Shown here: piece by piece, positions 32,618-43,172 of the stretch
Layout: every line of letters begins with the position of its first letter
Position numbering within the stretch: the first letter of the stretch is position 1
From: Stigmatella ashevillena
GTDB taxonomy: Bacteria > Myxococcota > Myxococcia > Myxococcales > Myxococcaceae
DNA length: 64,000 nucleotides
Direction of reading: 5' to 3'
Assembly (NCBI RefSeq): GCF_028368975.1
Contig: NZ_JAQNDM010000002.1
Span: 992,001 to 1,056,000, forward strand
The notes under the pieces: generated by a model
The model's input: only the letters and a program-made list of their open reading frames with translations
Told to the model about the DNA's origin: nothing
The model's database searches: none
Translations under genes and position numbers: made by a program

Positions 32618-35353
32618 CTAGTAGACCAGCACCTCGACGTTATCCAAGCCCCACGTCTCCTCCTTCAGCCCGCGGGCGAAGAAGTTCAGCTTCAGCTCCG
32701 AGCTCTTGTGCGAGAGCGTGAACTTCAGCCGGTAGAGCGAGTCGCCTTTGCCGTAGCCCAGCGTATTGAGAGCGTCGGCGCCCGTTCCCGGCAGGCTGCC
32801 CCGGGAGGGATACGACTGCTTGCTGTTCGTGTTCGAGAACGTGGTTTCCAGTTGGGCCTTGCCATCGACGGCCAGGCCCCAGGCATGCGGTCCGGCCGAA
32901 CCATCGCCATCCCACGTCCCGGCCAGGACCAGATCAAAGCTCACGACGACGGTGCTGTGCGCGGGCAGCTTGGTCAGGGCCAGGTCGACGGTGCCATTGC
33001 CAAACTCACCGAGGAAGAACTTCTCGGCATTGGGGGACTTGCCCCAGCGCCACTCGCTCCACTCATACCGCGGCTCTTCGCTCTGGAAGTTGGCGAAGTA
33101 CACCCGCGTTCCGCTCAGATTCTGGGACGGAAGATCACCGCCCCGTTGGGTGAGGACCTGCCCTTCGAGCTGGGCAGCCGTCACGGCGAAACCCTTCTCA
33201 CCCGTCAACCCGACATCCAGGATGCACCGATCGAGGAAGGCGGCGGTCTTGACCTTGCGCTCACGGCACGCGGCCAGCCCCAGCTCCTGCTGGGCCGGGG
33301 TGAGATCGGCCACGGTGATGGGCGACCAGGGGAAGTTCACGTCCGTGAACGTCCCAGTCTCCTCGTTCTCCCCGTAGTCGAACAGCGACTCCTCCTTCTT
33401 GATGCGCCAACTGGCCGCCAGGCTCGAGGAGCTGGTGTACAGCTGCGCGAAGGTCAGCGGCTGCGTGAGAACCGCCCCGGTGCGAAGGGCGAGATCATCG
33501 TTGTTCTTCCCGTTGAAGTTGCCGAGCAATCCGCGCAGGGCCCCCTGACGGGAGGTGGGCAGCGCGAAGTTGACGTCGATGTACCCGTTGTTCAGGGTGA
33601 CGATCAGCCGGTCGTGGCCCGGGTAGTAGACGACATAGGACGATGCATCCTTGCGGCGCAGGCGCCCCCCGCCAGACAGGGGGACCGTGTTGCCGACGGC
33701 CAAGGAGACGACGGCCCCGTTGACCTTCACCTGCGGGGTGGTGCCCAGGTAGAAGCCCACGCGGCTGGTCCCCACCAGGGTCGCCAACGCCGTCATCACG
33801 CTGACGTCATTGCTCCCGTTCCAGGGGCTCATCCGCGCCTGGACCGTGAGCGGGGTACCCCGGATGCTCTCGACGAGGATGAACTCGCCGACACCCTGGA
33901 AGTCGTAGGCCAGCCCGTCGAAGGTCCCCAGGTGCGGGTCGCCCCATCCGTAGGAGATGCCGCACTCGCCCGGGGTGTTCACCTGGCAGCCATCCTTGTA
34001 TTGCATCACCAGGACGTCCTTCTCTCCTCCGTTCATCGTCACCGGGTTGGTGAACTCCCCTTCGGTGAAACCCGCGATGTAGACCCGGTCGTTGATGTCG
34101 GCGGCGATGCCGTTGCCGCTCTCCATCACCTTGGTGGGGTCCAGCGCATTGACCGAGCCGAGCTGCCGCGTCACGACCTTCGCGCCGGCCGCGTCGTACT
34201 TCATCATGAAGATGTTGTCGCTGTTCGCGGGGGTATTGGTCTCGAGATCGTAATTGGTGCGGCCCGTGATGTAGACGTTGGCCCCGCCGTCGGAGGCGAT
34301 GGCCTGCGCCATGTCATTGCCCGCGCTGCCCATCTGCCTCGACCACACCCGGGTGCCGTCCGCGGCGAACTTCACCACGATGGCATCGAGCCCGCCCATG
34401 TGGGGCTGCCCATCGAAGGAGGCCCCGGTGTATCCCACGACATACACGTCAACGGTATTGTCGAGTCGGCGCGAAGTGGCCACCCCATAGATGGAGTCCG
34501 GCTGATTCGTGCCCATCTGCTTGACCCACGAGAGGGTTCCCGCGGAGTTGTACTTGGCCAGGAACAGGTCCGTGCCCCCCGCGTTCGTTCCGTTCAGACT
34601 CCCATCGGTGTGCCCCGCGACGTAGACGTTGTCGTTGGCATCCGTGGCCACCCCTCGCACCTGCTCCATGCTGGGCGTCCCCAACTGCCGGGTCCACAGC
34701 CAGGTCCCCGCCGAGTTGTACTTGGTCAGGAACATGTCGAAGCCGCCGGCATTCGTCTGGCCGTGGATGGAGCCCATGGTGTGGCCCGTGACGTAGATGG
34801 CACCGTTCTTGTCGGTCGTCACCGCCATGACCAGCTCTGTGGCCGTCGAGCCGAACTGGCGCGACCAGACGGGTTCACCGGAGGCCGGGTCCACCCGCAG
34901 CAGGACCGCGTCCATCATCCCTTGGTTTGCCCCCCCGAATGCACCAGCGGTATAGCCCGCCAGGTAGACTTGATGCGGCGTTGTCCCCATGTACGTGGCA
35001 ACGCCCATCCCATAGTCCTGGGCGGCCGTGCCGTACTGCTTGGACCAGCGCTTGGCCCCAGCGGCGTCGTGCTTGATGAGGATGAAGTCGTTCTGGCCGA
35101 ACGGGGTTTTGCCGTCGAAGCTGCTGTTGGCCTGGCCCACCGTGTAAGAGCCCTCGTCCGTCGCCGCGATGGCCTGGCCCTGGTCCTGGTCGAAGCCTCC
35201 GATCTGTTGGAGCCAGTTCAGGGTATCCCCGATGCCCGTGGGCACCATCTGGGTCGACACACCGGAGGACGACACCGCAGGGGGCTCGGCGCCCGCGGAC
35301 GAACCAACGGTGACACAGACACACACCAACCAATCCAATGCACGCATCTTCAT
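32618..35353 (-). CDS. Large secreted SBBP beta-propeller protein with VWD domain
   Basis: A 911-residue exported protein with a signal peptide (MKMRALDWLVCVCVTVGSSAG) preceded by GGAGGGGA. Residues about 45-455 hold beta-propeller (SBBP-type) repeats with the phrase WSRQMGS or WTRQLGT followed by DANDNVYVAGHTDGS. Residues about 465-620 form a von Willebrand type D domain with GWGDPHLGTFDGLAYDFQGVGE at its start (GDPHLGTFDG is the hallmark). The C-terminal 200 residues look like a jelly-roll carbohydrate or calcium-binding domain. Surface adhesion or matrix protein is the likely role. An overlapping 938-codon plus-strand frame is an antisense artefact. Confidence 0.8.
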   Translation of the reverse strand: MKMRALDWLVCVCVTVGSSAGAEPPAVSSSGVSTQMVPTGIGDTLNWLQQIGGFDQDQGQAIAATDEGSYTVGQANSSFDGKTPFGQNDFILIKHDAAGAKRWSKQYGTAAQDYGMGVATYMGTTPHQVYLAGYTAGAFGGANQGMMDAVLLRVDPASGEPVWSRQFGSTATELVMAVTTDKNGAIYVTGHTMGSIHGQTNAGGFDMFLTKYNSAGTWLWTRQLGTPSMEQVRGVATDANDNVYVAGHTDGSLNGTNAGGTDLFLAKYNSAGTLSWVKQMGTNQPDSIYGVATSRRLDNTVDVYVVGYTGASFDGQPHMGGLDAIVVKFAADGTRVWSRQMGSAGNDMAQAIASDGGANVYITGRTNYDLETNTPANSDNIFMMKYDAAGAKVVTRQLGSVNALDPTKVMESGNGIAADINDRVYIAGFTEGEFTNPVTMNGGEKDVLVMQYKDGCQVNTPGECGISYGWGDPHLGTFDGLAYDFQGVGEFILVESIRGTPLTVQARMSPWNGSNDVSVMTALATLVGTSRVGFYLGTTPQVKVNGAVVSLAVGNTVPLSGGGRLRRKDASSYVVYYPGHDRLIVTLNNGYIDVNFALPTSRQGALRGLLGNFNGKNNDDLALRTGAVLTQPLTFAQLYTSSSSLAASWRIKKEESLFDYGENEETGTFTDVNFPWSPITVADLTPAQQELGLAACRERKVKTAAFLDRCILDVGLTGEKGFAVTAAQLEGQVLTQRGGDLPSQNLSGTRVYFANFQSEEPRYEWSEWRWGKSPNAEKFFLGEFGNGTVDLALTKLPAHSTVVVSFDLVLAGTWDGDGSAGPHAWGLAVDGKAQLETTFSNTNSKQSYPSRGSLPGTGADALNTLGYGKGDSLYRLKFTLSHKSSELKLNFFARGLKEETWGLDNVEVLVY

Positions 35354-35593
35354 GCTCCCCTCCGACTCAACCTGGATGGAACCTCCCTCTCATCCAGAGG
35401 GAGTCAGTCCTGTCAGAGGGTCGCGGCACGAGCGGTTCGAGACGCTCCGAAGAGCGCATCCGAGGGCGCACCACGCGGCTCCCTCCGACAAGACTTATTT
35501 TACTGGCTTGAAGGATATTTCTAGATTCAAACGAATTATTATGCAAGCAGGTTGAACAAAATCAGATGGAGTGCAGCAGGTTGAGAAAATGAA
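35354..35593 (-). promoter_or_regulatory. AT-rich upstream region of the propeller-VWD gene
   Basis: Between about 35490 and 35590 base composition drops sharply in GC. Read on the minus strand it contains AACCTGCTTG followed by ATTCGTTTG, words that recur upstream of the subtilase gene at about 36853-36900. A -10-like TAATAAT or CATAAT lies between them. Two direct copies of GCAGGTTGA with AAAAT follow at about 35547 and 35575 on the plus strand. Likely a promoter/operator region, but not resolved to a transcription start. Confidence 0.35.
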
Positions 35594-35627
35594 ACGGGGG
35601 CCATGGCGCACTGGCCAAGGCCCCCGT
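35594..35627 (-). terminator. Hairpin terminator of the subtilase gene
   Basis: A perfect nine-base stem (ACGGGGGCC pairing with GGCCCCCGT) with a 16-base loop, 23 bases beyond the TAA of the subtilase gene. On the minus strand it is followed by TTTCATTTTC, a T-rich tail consistent with intrinsic termination. Confidence 0.65.
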
Positions 35628-35649
35628 CGGGTTCAACCACGATCCTTAT

Positions 35650-36819
<1,170 letters not shown>

Positions 36820-36967
36820 GGGTCTTCCTTCCAAAAGTCTCTGAGTGGGAGAAGCAAACGAATATATACGAAAATCTACATTTTCCCACAAGCAGGTTTA
36901 GCCGGCTTATACGAACTAAATAGCCAGCCCGGAATCCCTGCGATTTAAACAATTTGAGTATCGAGTC

Positions 36968-38245
36968 TTAATAAAGAACGGATTGGGGGGCAGACGCCTC
37001 CTCCTCCTCTGCGAGGCACGGCACGGGAATGGGGCAGGCCATGTTGGCGGGACACACCGCTTGCTTCAGACAGCTGGGAGGCTCCTGCGCCATCTCGACG
37101 TAGCTGGCGGAGAGCGTCACGCCGGAGTACCTGCTCCAGGCCCGGACCATGACGTGATAGGTCCCGGCGCTGGGGTAGGAGAACGTGCATGTCTCGGTAT
37201 TGCCGCCAATGTAGGGGCGGCAGCTGTACTCCGTCTGGGTGGGCGGAGCACCGTAGCGGACGTAGAGATCCGCGTCTCCTGTGCCGCCCGAGAGGCTGAA
37301 CGTGGCGCTGGAGGCATTTCCGGGAACATAGAAGGTGTAGGACTTCTCGGTCCCCAAGCCCGCATAGAGGTTGGAAACGGGGCTGTAGCGCGAGAGCGCA
37401 TTCCAGTACGCCACCACCGAGAGGTTGGAGTAGGCCGTCACGCCCTTCACCAGCACGTAGTAGGTGCCCTCGGCGGCCGCGACGTAGCACGCGTCATAGT
37501 TGCCACTGGAGCGCGAAGCACAGTCGTAGGAGGACTCTGTCGGCACGGCACCGCGCTTGATGTACAGGTCCGCGTTCCCTGCCCCCCCACTCAAGGAGAT
37601 GGACAGACCCACCGAGCCCTCGGGAATGGCCACCGTGAAGTGCTTCTCGCCCCCGGCGCCCTGGCTCAGTCCGGTGACCGGAGCCCCATTGGCGAGGGCC
37701 GCGGCGGTCGAGTTGCAGTACATGTTCACATGGAATGTCGGCGCCGCATTGTACCCGCTCCGGTCCGTATAGAGGTTGCAGTCCTTCAGCTGGGGATGGG
37801 GGTAGAGCTGGCTGCCCACGCCGGGCGTGGGCGTCGTGCCAAAGAGCGGGTAGTACGGGTTGGGCCGCCTGTTCGCCGAGGTCCACTGGTAGAAGCCATA
37901 GGCGTCCATCACCTGCGTGGAAGGCATGCTGTAGAAGAGCGCATACGCGTAGGTTCCGTTGATCTCAAAGTTTGCGATGTCCCCGTGGAAGGCGTTCTGG
38001 CCGGAGGGATTGGTCAGAGGGTCCACCTCCTGGTAATCGATCATCGGGTTGGGGCCGTCGGTGACGGAAAACCCCTGCACGGTGGCCAGCTTGTTCAGCG
38101 CGCACCGCCGCGCCCACTCGACCCGGTTTGCCGCATCCGCTTGGCTGATGGCATCCATCCCGCACTGTCCGAACTGGGCCTGGGCCTCCACGGGAACAAA
38201 GACGCACCCAGTCAGAACAGCCACGGCGCAAAGCGCGATCCGCAT
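36968..38245 (-). CDS. Secreted protein with N-terminal RCAL-type module and two PPC domains
   Basis: A 425-residue exported protein from the ATG at 38245, which has GAGAGGA ten bases upstream; the TTG six codons earlier is inside that site. The signal sequence contains LTGC (possible lipobox) followed by EAQAQ (possible peptidase I site). Residues about 25-180 form a module shared with the two Hint proteins at 41972 and 47156: CGMDAISQADAANRVEWARRCAL, NPSGQNAFHG, and YPLFGTT are the matching marks. Two bacterial pre-peptidase C-terminal (PPC) domains follow (about 185-285 and 290-390, with GGAGNADLYIKRGAVP and GGTGDADLYVRYGAPP), then a short Cys-rich tail. No protease domain is present, unlike most PPC proteins. 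Confidence 0.8.
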   Translation of the reverse strand: MRIALCAVAVLTGCVFVPVEAQAQFGQCGMDAISQADAANRVEWARRCALNKLATVQGFSVTDGPNPMIDYQEVDPLTNPSGQNAFHGDIANFEINGTYAYALFYSMPSTQVMDAYGFYQWTSANRRPNPYYPLFGTTPTPGVGSQLYPHPQLKDCNLYTDRSGYNAAPTFHVNMYCNSTAAALANGAPVTGLSQGAGGEKHFTVAIPEGSVGLSISLSGGAGNADLYIKRGAVPTESSYDCASRSSGNYDACYVAAAEGTYYVLVKGVTAYSNLSVVAYWNALSRYSPVSNLYAGLGTEKSYTFYVPGNASSATFSLSGGTGDADLYVRYGAPPTQTEYSCRPYIGGNTETCTFSYPSAGTYHVMVRAWSRYSGVTLSASYVEMAQEPPSCLKQAVCPANMACPIPVPCLAEEEEASAPQSVLY

Positions 38246-38334
38246 ATGGTTTTTTCCTCTCAAACATTCACTAGAGCTGGAATTCTACCGTAATACGGAA
38301 GTCAAGAACAGCATCCAAGCCTTCCATAACTTTC

Positions 38335-38340
38335 TATAAT
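38335..38340 (+). promoter_or_regulatory. Candidate -10 box (TATAAT) before the vitellogenin-N-like gene
   Basis: A perfect TATAAT lies 46 bases before the ATG at 38386 inside an AT-rich stretch (38275-38350) between divergent genes. No good -35 hexamer is seen 16-18 bases upstream, so it may depend on an alternative sigma factor or activator. Confidence 0.4.
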
Positions 38341-38385
38341 CGTTTTCCTTGCTTCGTCTCAGGCAGGAGGCGTATCCGGAAAGCC

Positions 38386-40347
38386 ATGCACGGGACGCTC
38401 GCGCGAAAGGCATGGGGGTCTCTGGCCGTCGTCTTGCTAGGGCTGGGCGCATGGTGGGCCGTGGCGGGGCGAGGACAGCCTGGGGCGTCGGCCTCGCCCG
38501 GAGCCTCGGTCTCGCAACCCTTGCCCTCGCAGGGAGGCCAGGAGACAACTGCTTCTGCTCAGCCTTTGCAGAGCTCCCGCACGTGGCGCCCTGGCAGCCT
38601 CTATCGCTATGAGGTGAGCAGCGACCAGGATGTCACTCTGCGTCAACCCCAAACAGCGGCCCCCGCCATGCCAGGCATGCGGTTCCGGCTGAAGGGCGAG
38701 TGGCAGGTAGGTCTCGTCTCCGCGCACGAGAACCGAGTCGAGGCCCGTGTCCACCTTCGCCTGGCCTCGTTCTCCGCGAATGTGGAGGGCCAGGAGCGGC
38801 TGGCCCCCGATGCCGAGCGCATCCTCTCGGCGGGCCTGGAAACCCCCTTCTTCCTCACGCTGGACAAGAGCGGCGCGGTCAAGGTTGTCCACTTCGAGCG
38901 GGACATCGATGGCCTGGCACAAGGGCTCCTGCGCTCCATCGTGGCCTCCACCCAATTCGTCACGGCGGGCGGGCTGGGCGCCTCCTGGCAGACAGAAGAA
39001 TCCGACTCCACGGGCCAATACCTGGCCGCCTACCGCCGCCTGGCCCCCGCCCGCTTCGAGAAGACCAAACGCCACTATTCCCATCTGGCGTCGGCACAAG
39101 GGCTGGTGCCGATCGAGCCAGGCATCCGCCTCCAGGTGCGCTCGGTCACCACCGCTGAGCTGGCGGAAGATCTCTGGGTCCGCTCCCTGGAGGGAAACGA
39201 GCTGCTGGAGGCCGAGTTGGGCACGGGGATGCCCACCGCCTCCACCACCCTTACCGTGACGCTGCGCCTGCTGGGGCGCAGCGAGGACCCCTCGCTCCTG
39301 GGCGCACTGGCCGCGCGGCAGGCAGTGCTCATCTCTCAGCCACTGGGCAGCTTCGCGGGGCAGGCACAGGACCCCATGACCCACCACCGGCAGATCCTGG
39401 GAAACAGGCGCTTCGAGGACATCATCCAGGACTTGCGCTCGCTGCCCAAGGACGGAAAGGACCGGGATGACGCGCGCACGGCGGCGCTCGAGCGGCTGCG
39501 TGCGCTCTTCGTGCTCCAGCCCGCAGAGGCGCTCAAGGTCTCCGATATTCTGCGCTCGGGCCTGGAGCCGAGCGCGGCCAGCCCCTTGATTGGCGCGCTG
39601 TCGGCAGCCAGCACCCCCGAGGCCCTCCAAACCCTGTCGCGCACCATCGAGGACGCCACCCTGGCCCCTCCCGTCCGCACAGATGCCGTGGCCGCCCTGG
39701 GCATGGCCGAGTCTCCCTCTCAAGAGGGCGTGGACACGCTGTGGCGCACCACCCGGGACGGCGCCCCGGAGCTGCGCGACACGGCGGCGTTGGCCCTCGG
39801 CAACGCGGCCATGAACTTGCAAGACGAGGACCCCCGCCGCGCGGACGCCTTGGTGGGTGAGCTGATCAGTGCCTATCGCTCGGCAACGACTCCCGAGCAG
39901 CAAGCCCTGGTGCTGCAAGCCCTGGGCAATACCCATTCCGCCAGCGCGCACCCCCTCTTGCTGGAAGGACTCCGCTCTCCCAGCCCCATCGTCCGCTCGG
40001 CGGCCGTCGTCTCGCTGCGTTTCTCTTCAGAGCCCTCCACCGACCGGCTCCTGAGTGAGGTGCTCGTCGCCGACCCCGCCTCCGAGGTCCGCAAGAGCGC
40101 GGTCTTTGCTTGCAGTTTCCGCCCCCTCCCGCCCCTGCTCGTGGGGCTCCAGCGCGCGTTGCAAAGCGATCCAGCGGACGCCGTGCGCGCGGAGATTGTC
40201 TTCTTGCTCGGGAGAAACCGCGCCGCCCTGCCTCAGGTGGATGCCCTGCTCACCTGGTCCAGCCAGAACGATCGCAGCGCGGACGTCCGGCAGGCCGCGA
40301 TGTCCTTTCTTCGCCCTTCCGCGCAACCTCTTCCTCCTTCCCCCTGA
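38386..40347 (+). CDS. Exported HEAT-repeat protein with vitellogenin-N-like domain
   Basis: A 653-residue protein with an N-terminal membrane segment (LAVVLLGLGAWWAVAG) and a Gly/Ser/Gln linker. From about residue 65, TWRPGSLYRYEVSSDQDVTL opens a beta-rich domain that resembles the lipoprotein N-terminal region of vitellogenin/apoB lipid-transfer proteins, and residues about 330-650 are helical HEAT-type repeats (for example ELRDTAALALGNAA, IVRSAAVVSLRFSS). In animals this combination makes the lipid-binding cavity of large lipid transfer proteins. The next gene encodes a secreted protein and may be a partner. The domain assignment comes from pattern reading only. A role in moving lipids or lipoproteins across the periplasm or into matrix vesicles is inference. 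Confidence 0.68.
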   Translation: MHGTLARKAWGSLAVVLLGLGAWWAVAGRGQPGASASPGASVSQPLPSQGGQETTASAQPLQSSRTWRPGSLYRYEVSSDQDVTLRQPQTAAPAMPGMRFRLKGEWQVGLVSAHENRVEARVHLRLASFSANVEGQERLAPDAERILSAGLETPFFLTLDKSGAVKVVHFERDIDGLAQGLLRSIVASTQFVTAGGLGASWQTEESDSTGQYLAAYRRLAPARFEKTKRHYSHLASAQGLVPIEPGIRLQVRSVTTAELAEDLWVRSLEGNELLEAELGTGMPTASTTLTVTLRLLGRSEDPSLLGALAARQAVLISQPLGSFAGQAQDPMTHHRQILGNRRFEDIIQDLRSLPKDGKDRDDARTAALERLRALFVLQPAEALKVSDILRSGLEPSAASPLIGALSAASTPEALQTLSRTIEDATLAPPVRTDAVAALGMAESPSQEGVDTLWRTTRDGAPELRDTAALALGNAAMNLQDEDPRRADALVGELISAYRSATTPEQQALVLQALGNTHSASAHPLLLEGLRSPSPIVRSAAVVSLRFSSEPSTDRLLSEVLVADPASEVRKSAVFACSFRPLPPLLVGLQRALQSDPADAVRAEIVFLLGRNRAALPQVDALLTWSSQNDRSADVRQAAMSFLRPSAQPLPPSP

Positions 40348-40470
40348 TGATGTCACGCGGCCCCGCGTTTTCGCTTCTCAGCCCTCTGGTCTGAGAAGCC
40401 TTCACGCGGAGTGTACATTTCCGACCAAATGTATTACGCTGCCAAACCCGCTATTCCCGAAAGGAAGGCC

Positions 40471-41682
40471 ATGACACACCCGATGCTCAAGGCAGTATGG
40501 ATGATGACGGTGGTCGTACCGGGGCTTGCTCTCGCAGACGCCCCGCCCCCCCACTACACCGATCCGAACACCTACCAAGTCGAGGTGATGTACCCACCGG
40601 CCTCCTACGCGACCGGCTACGTGATGAACGACAGACTCCCGTGGGAGTCGTCCTACCCGTTCCTCGTGGGCGGCATCTACACCTCGGCGGACCAGACGGC
40701 GATCGTCAATGAAGAGTTGGACGTGACGGGCGGCACCCTGTCCACCGAGGCAGGGACTCCGCTGGTCACGATCAACCAAGGCAACATCCCCGAGGCGGTC
40801 CGGCCCAACGTGCCGCCGGTCGTGGAGCACTTCCCGTCCCCGGACTCGATGCAAGTCCAGACCCCGTCGTACAACAAGTCGTACTCGCGCACCCAGAGCT
40901 TCGGTAACAACATCTTTGGAGGGGGTTACTCCATCGACACCGCCGTCACGGCCACCGACGGCACGCTGGCCGAGGCCAAGAAGGTGGAGGCCTTCGCGGA
41001 TGGCAAGGTCTTCGGCACCGCCTTCAACTCGCAGAAAGAGCTGGTGCGAGGCCGCGTGGATATCAAGGGCCAGGCCAGCGGTACCAACACCAGCAAGGCC
41101 ACGCTCTACGCGGTGGGACAGCAGATCTGGTCCTCCAACCTCACCGCGAAGTTCGAGCCCACCCCGATTGACTGGAGCCGCACGTTCTTCTCAGCCTCCA
41201 AGACTTTCATGGTCGGCCCCGTGCCGATCACCGTCAAGGCCTCGCTGGCGGGCGGCGTCAAGCTCAAGGTGCTCGGCGAGATCAACCCGACGTTCGCCCG
41301 GCTGACCGCGGAGCCCGGAGGGTTCTCCAACGTCACGGCTTCCGCCTCGGTCAACATCATCATCGCCAGCTTTGGTGTCGAGGGCAATCTCACCCTCATC
41401 AACGCCAAGATGCCCGCGCTGGGCCAACTCTCCTGGCCGCTCTGCACCGTCAACTGGGAGCTCAGCTCTAAGCTGAACCTGAATACGCTCTCGGGCACCT
41501 TGAGCCTGTTCGCGAAGATCAAATTCCTCTTCTTCAGCAAGAAGTGGACGGTGACCATCGCCCGGTGGAATGGGCTCACCTACGACTGGACCCTCCTGGG
41601 AGTGAATGGCAGCAAGGATCTCGGCATCTGCACCTCTGTCGACAACGCCGGGCCGCCTCTCCTGTCGGCCAGCACGTACTGA
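40471..41682 (+). CDS. Secreted beta-rich protein, companion of the HEAT protein
   Basis: A 403-residue exported protein from the ATG at 40471, which follows AAAGGAAGG; an earlier in-frame ATG at 40411 gives no signal peptide. The signal peptide is MTHPMLKAVWMMTVVVPGLA with cleavage near ALA. The mature part is rich in beta strands and Ser/Thr/Lys, with alternating patterns (VPITVKASLAGGVKLKVLGEI, and NVTASASVNIIIASFG) like a large beta sheet or barrel and few Cys. No family recognised. It lies 123 bases after the vitellogenin-N-like gene and ends in a strong terminator, so the two probably form a transcription unit. Confidence 0.6.
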   Translation: MTHPMLKAVWMMTVVVPGLALADAPPPHYTDPNTYQVEVMYPPASYATGYVMNDRLPWESSYPFLVGGIYTSADQTAIVNEELDVTGGTLSTEAGTPLVTINQGNIPEAVRPNVPPVVEHFPSPDSMQVQTPSYNKSYSRTQSFGNNIFGGGYSIDTAVTATDGTLAEAKKVEAFADGKVFGTAFNSQKELVRGRVDIKGQASGTNTSKATLYAVGQQIWSSNLTAKFEPTPIDWSRTFFSASKTFMVGPVPITVKASLAGGVKLKVLGEINPTFARLTAEPGGFSNVTASASVNIIIASFGVEGNLTLINAKMPALGQLSWPLCTVNWELSSKLNLNTLSGTLSLFAKIKFLFFSKKWTVTIARWNGLTYDWTLLGVNGSKDLGICTSVDNAGPPLLSASTY

Positions 41683-41704
41683 CCCCTCGGTAGAGGGTGC
41701 TGTC

Positions 41705-41736
41705 GAAGCCTTGCCCTAGGGCGAGGCTTCTTTTTT
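41705..41736 (+). terminator. Strong intrinsic terminator
   Basis: GAAGCCTTGCCC pairs with GGGCGAGGCTTC around a TA loop and is followed by TTTTTT. It lies 22 bases after the stop of the companion gene, and separates it from the Hint block downstream. Confidence 0.9.
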
Positions 41737-41971
41737 GGGCTGACGAAGGGACAAAGCACACAAATACTCAGAGTGTGGCGAAACCCAATCCTCAAGCCGT
41801 CTACCGGGTTTTCGTAAAAATACATGACATTTCACATGAAAGCCGTATACCGTTTAACCCTCTAAAATACGTGACAGCAAGTTTAGTACGGGGACTCGAG
41901 TGCCGCCTCCCGCGGCATTGAGGCGCAGTGGTTCGTCTGAAGCATGGGAGTTCAACGTCTAAGGAGTCAGC

Positions 41972-43051
41972 ATGAACAAGATTCAAATCCTGGGTGCCAT
42001 GGCCGTTGTCGCCGGCGTATCGCTGGTTTCCACGGAGGCTGAGGCGCAGCCAATCCTTCTCCAGCGCTGCAGCGCGGACAACCTGAACCCTGCCCAAGCG
42101 CTTGCACGCATCGAGTGGGCTCGCAAGTGCGCGCTCACGCAGCGTGTCGGCAGCCCGGGCGCCGGGTTCGACACGGGGATCCCGGCCGCGAACGGCGGGG
42201 GCAACCTCATCGAGTACATCGAGACCGACTCGGCCACCAACCCCAGCGGCAAGAACGCGTTCTCGGGGCCTGCCTATGGCTTCGAGGTCAACTACGCCAA
42301 CGTCAACACCGCCTTCCTGAGCGGTGCCACCAGCCAGAGCCCGGATCCGGACGGCTTCCTGAAGTGGACGCGCCCCGCCACCCGCGCGCGCCCCCGTCCG
42401 CTGTACCCCACCTTCGGGACCACCGCCAACCTGGCGGACGCGAACAACTCCCAGCTCATTCCCAGCACCACCAGCTGCCAGGTCCTGAACGGCGGGGCCC
42501 CGGCCGCGACCTTCTACGTGAACGGCTACTGCGAGGCGAGCTGCTACTCGGGTGACCAGAATCTCCTGTTCGAGGGCGGCGAGATGCCCATCCTCGACGC
42601 GGTGAACTCGCGCCGCGAGGACCTGGTGACCCTGTCGCCGGACTCCACCCTGGACAACGTCCGGCTGGCCAAGAACAAGACCTACGGCTACACCGTGGAG
42701 ACGCGCGACACCACGCACGAGCTCTTCGCCCTCTCCACCGCATCCGGTGGCACGCTGCGCGTGACGGATGAGCACCCGCTCATCAACGGCGAAGGCCGCA
42801 TGGTGCAGGCGAAGACGCTCAAGATCGGTGACGAGCTGGTGCGGGCGGATGGAAGCCGCGACCCCATCGTGAGCATCGAGCGGGTCAAGCACTTCGGCAA
42901 GGTGTACAACATCCGCCCGGTGAGCGAGGACCTGGTCTCCAACGTCCTGGTGGCCCAGGGCTTCCTTGTCGGCTCCTCGCGGTTCCAGAACGATGACGTG
43001 AGCTACATCAACCGCGTCATCCTCTACAGCGACGTGCCGCACATCCCGTAG
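41972..43051 (+). CDS. Secreted Hint-domain protein 1
   Basis: A 359-residue exported protein with AAGGAGTC before the ATG and a signal peptide cut near AEAQ. Residues 27-190 form the RCAL-type module (RCSADNLNPAQALARIEWARKCAL, NPSGKNAFSG, LYPTFGTT). Residues 191 to about 340 are a Hint (hedgehog/intein) domain: it opens at Cys191 (EASCY), has the block B motif T-x-x-H as Thr265 to His268 (VTDEHPLIN), then KTLKIGDELV and the late strands KVYNIRP and VLVAQGFLVGS. The terminal His-Asn needed for splicing is absent, so hedgehog-like self-cleavage at Cys191 is possible, splicing is not. The protein would be cut into a 160-residue secreted N-part and the Hint part. A paralogue lies at 47156. Confidence 0.82.
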   Translation: MNKIQILGAMAVVAGVSLVSTEAEAQPILLQRCSADNLNPAQALARIEWARKCALTQRVGSPGAGFDTGIPAANGGGNLIEYIETDSATNPSGKNAFSGPAYGFEVNYANVNTAFLSGATSQSPDPDGFLKWTRPATRARPRPLYPTFGTTANLADANNSQLIPSTTSCQVLNGGAPAATFYVNGYCEASCYSGDQNLLFEGGEMPILDAVNSRREDLVTLSPDSTLDNVRLAKNKTYGYTVETRDTTHELFALSTASGGTLRVTDEHPLINGEGRMVQAKTLKIGDELVRADGSRDPIVSIERVKHFGKVYNIRPVSEDLVSNVLVAQGFLVGSSRFQNDDVSYINRVILYSDVPHIP

Positions 43052-43071
43052 TCCATCTGTCTGAAGAGGGT

Positions 43072-43102
43072 CAGGAGCCCGCCGCGCACCGACGGGCTCC
43101 TG
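43072..43102 (+). terminator. Hairpin after Hint protein 1
   Basis: CAGGAGCCCG pairs perfectly with CGGGCTCCTG around an 11-base loop, 20 bases after the stop. No T run follows, so it may only protect the 3' end or attenuate read-through to the next gene. Confidence 0.45.
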
Positions 43103-43172
43103 GCTGGACTCCCTACCCTCTCGGGTGGGAGGCATTGCGCTTCTTCCGCTCTGCTGGAGGCCTGGGATTTCG

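Noticed and set aside
32708-35524. 938-codon plus-strand open frame
   Set aside because: It is exactly opposite the propeller-VWD gene and arises from GC-biased third positions; its translation is low-complexity His/Arg/Val/Gly-rich with no domain.
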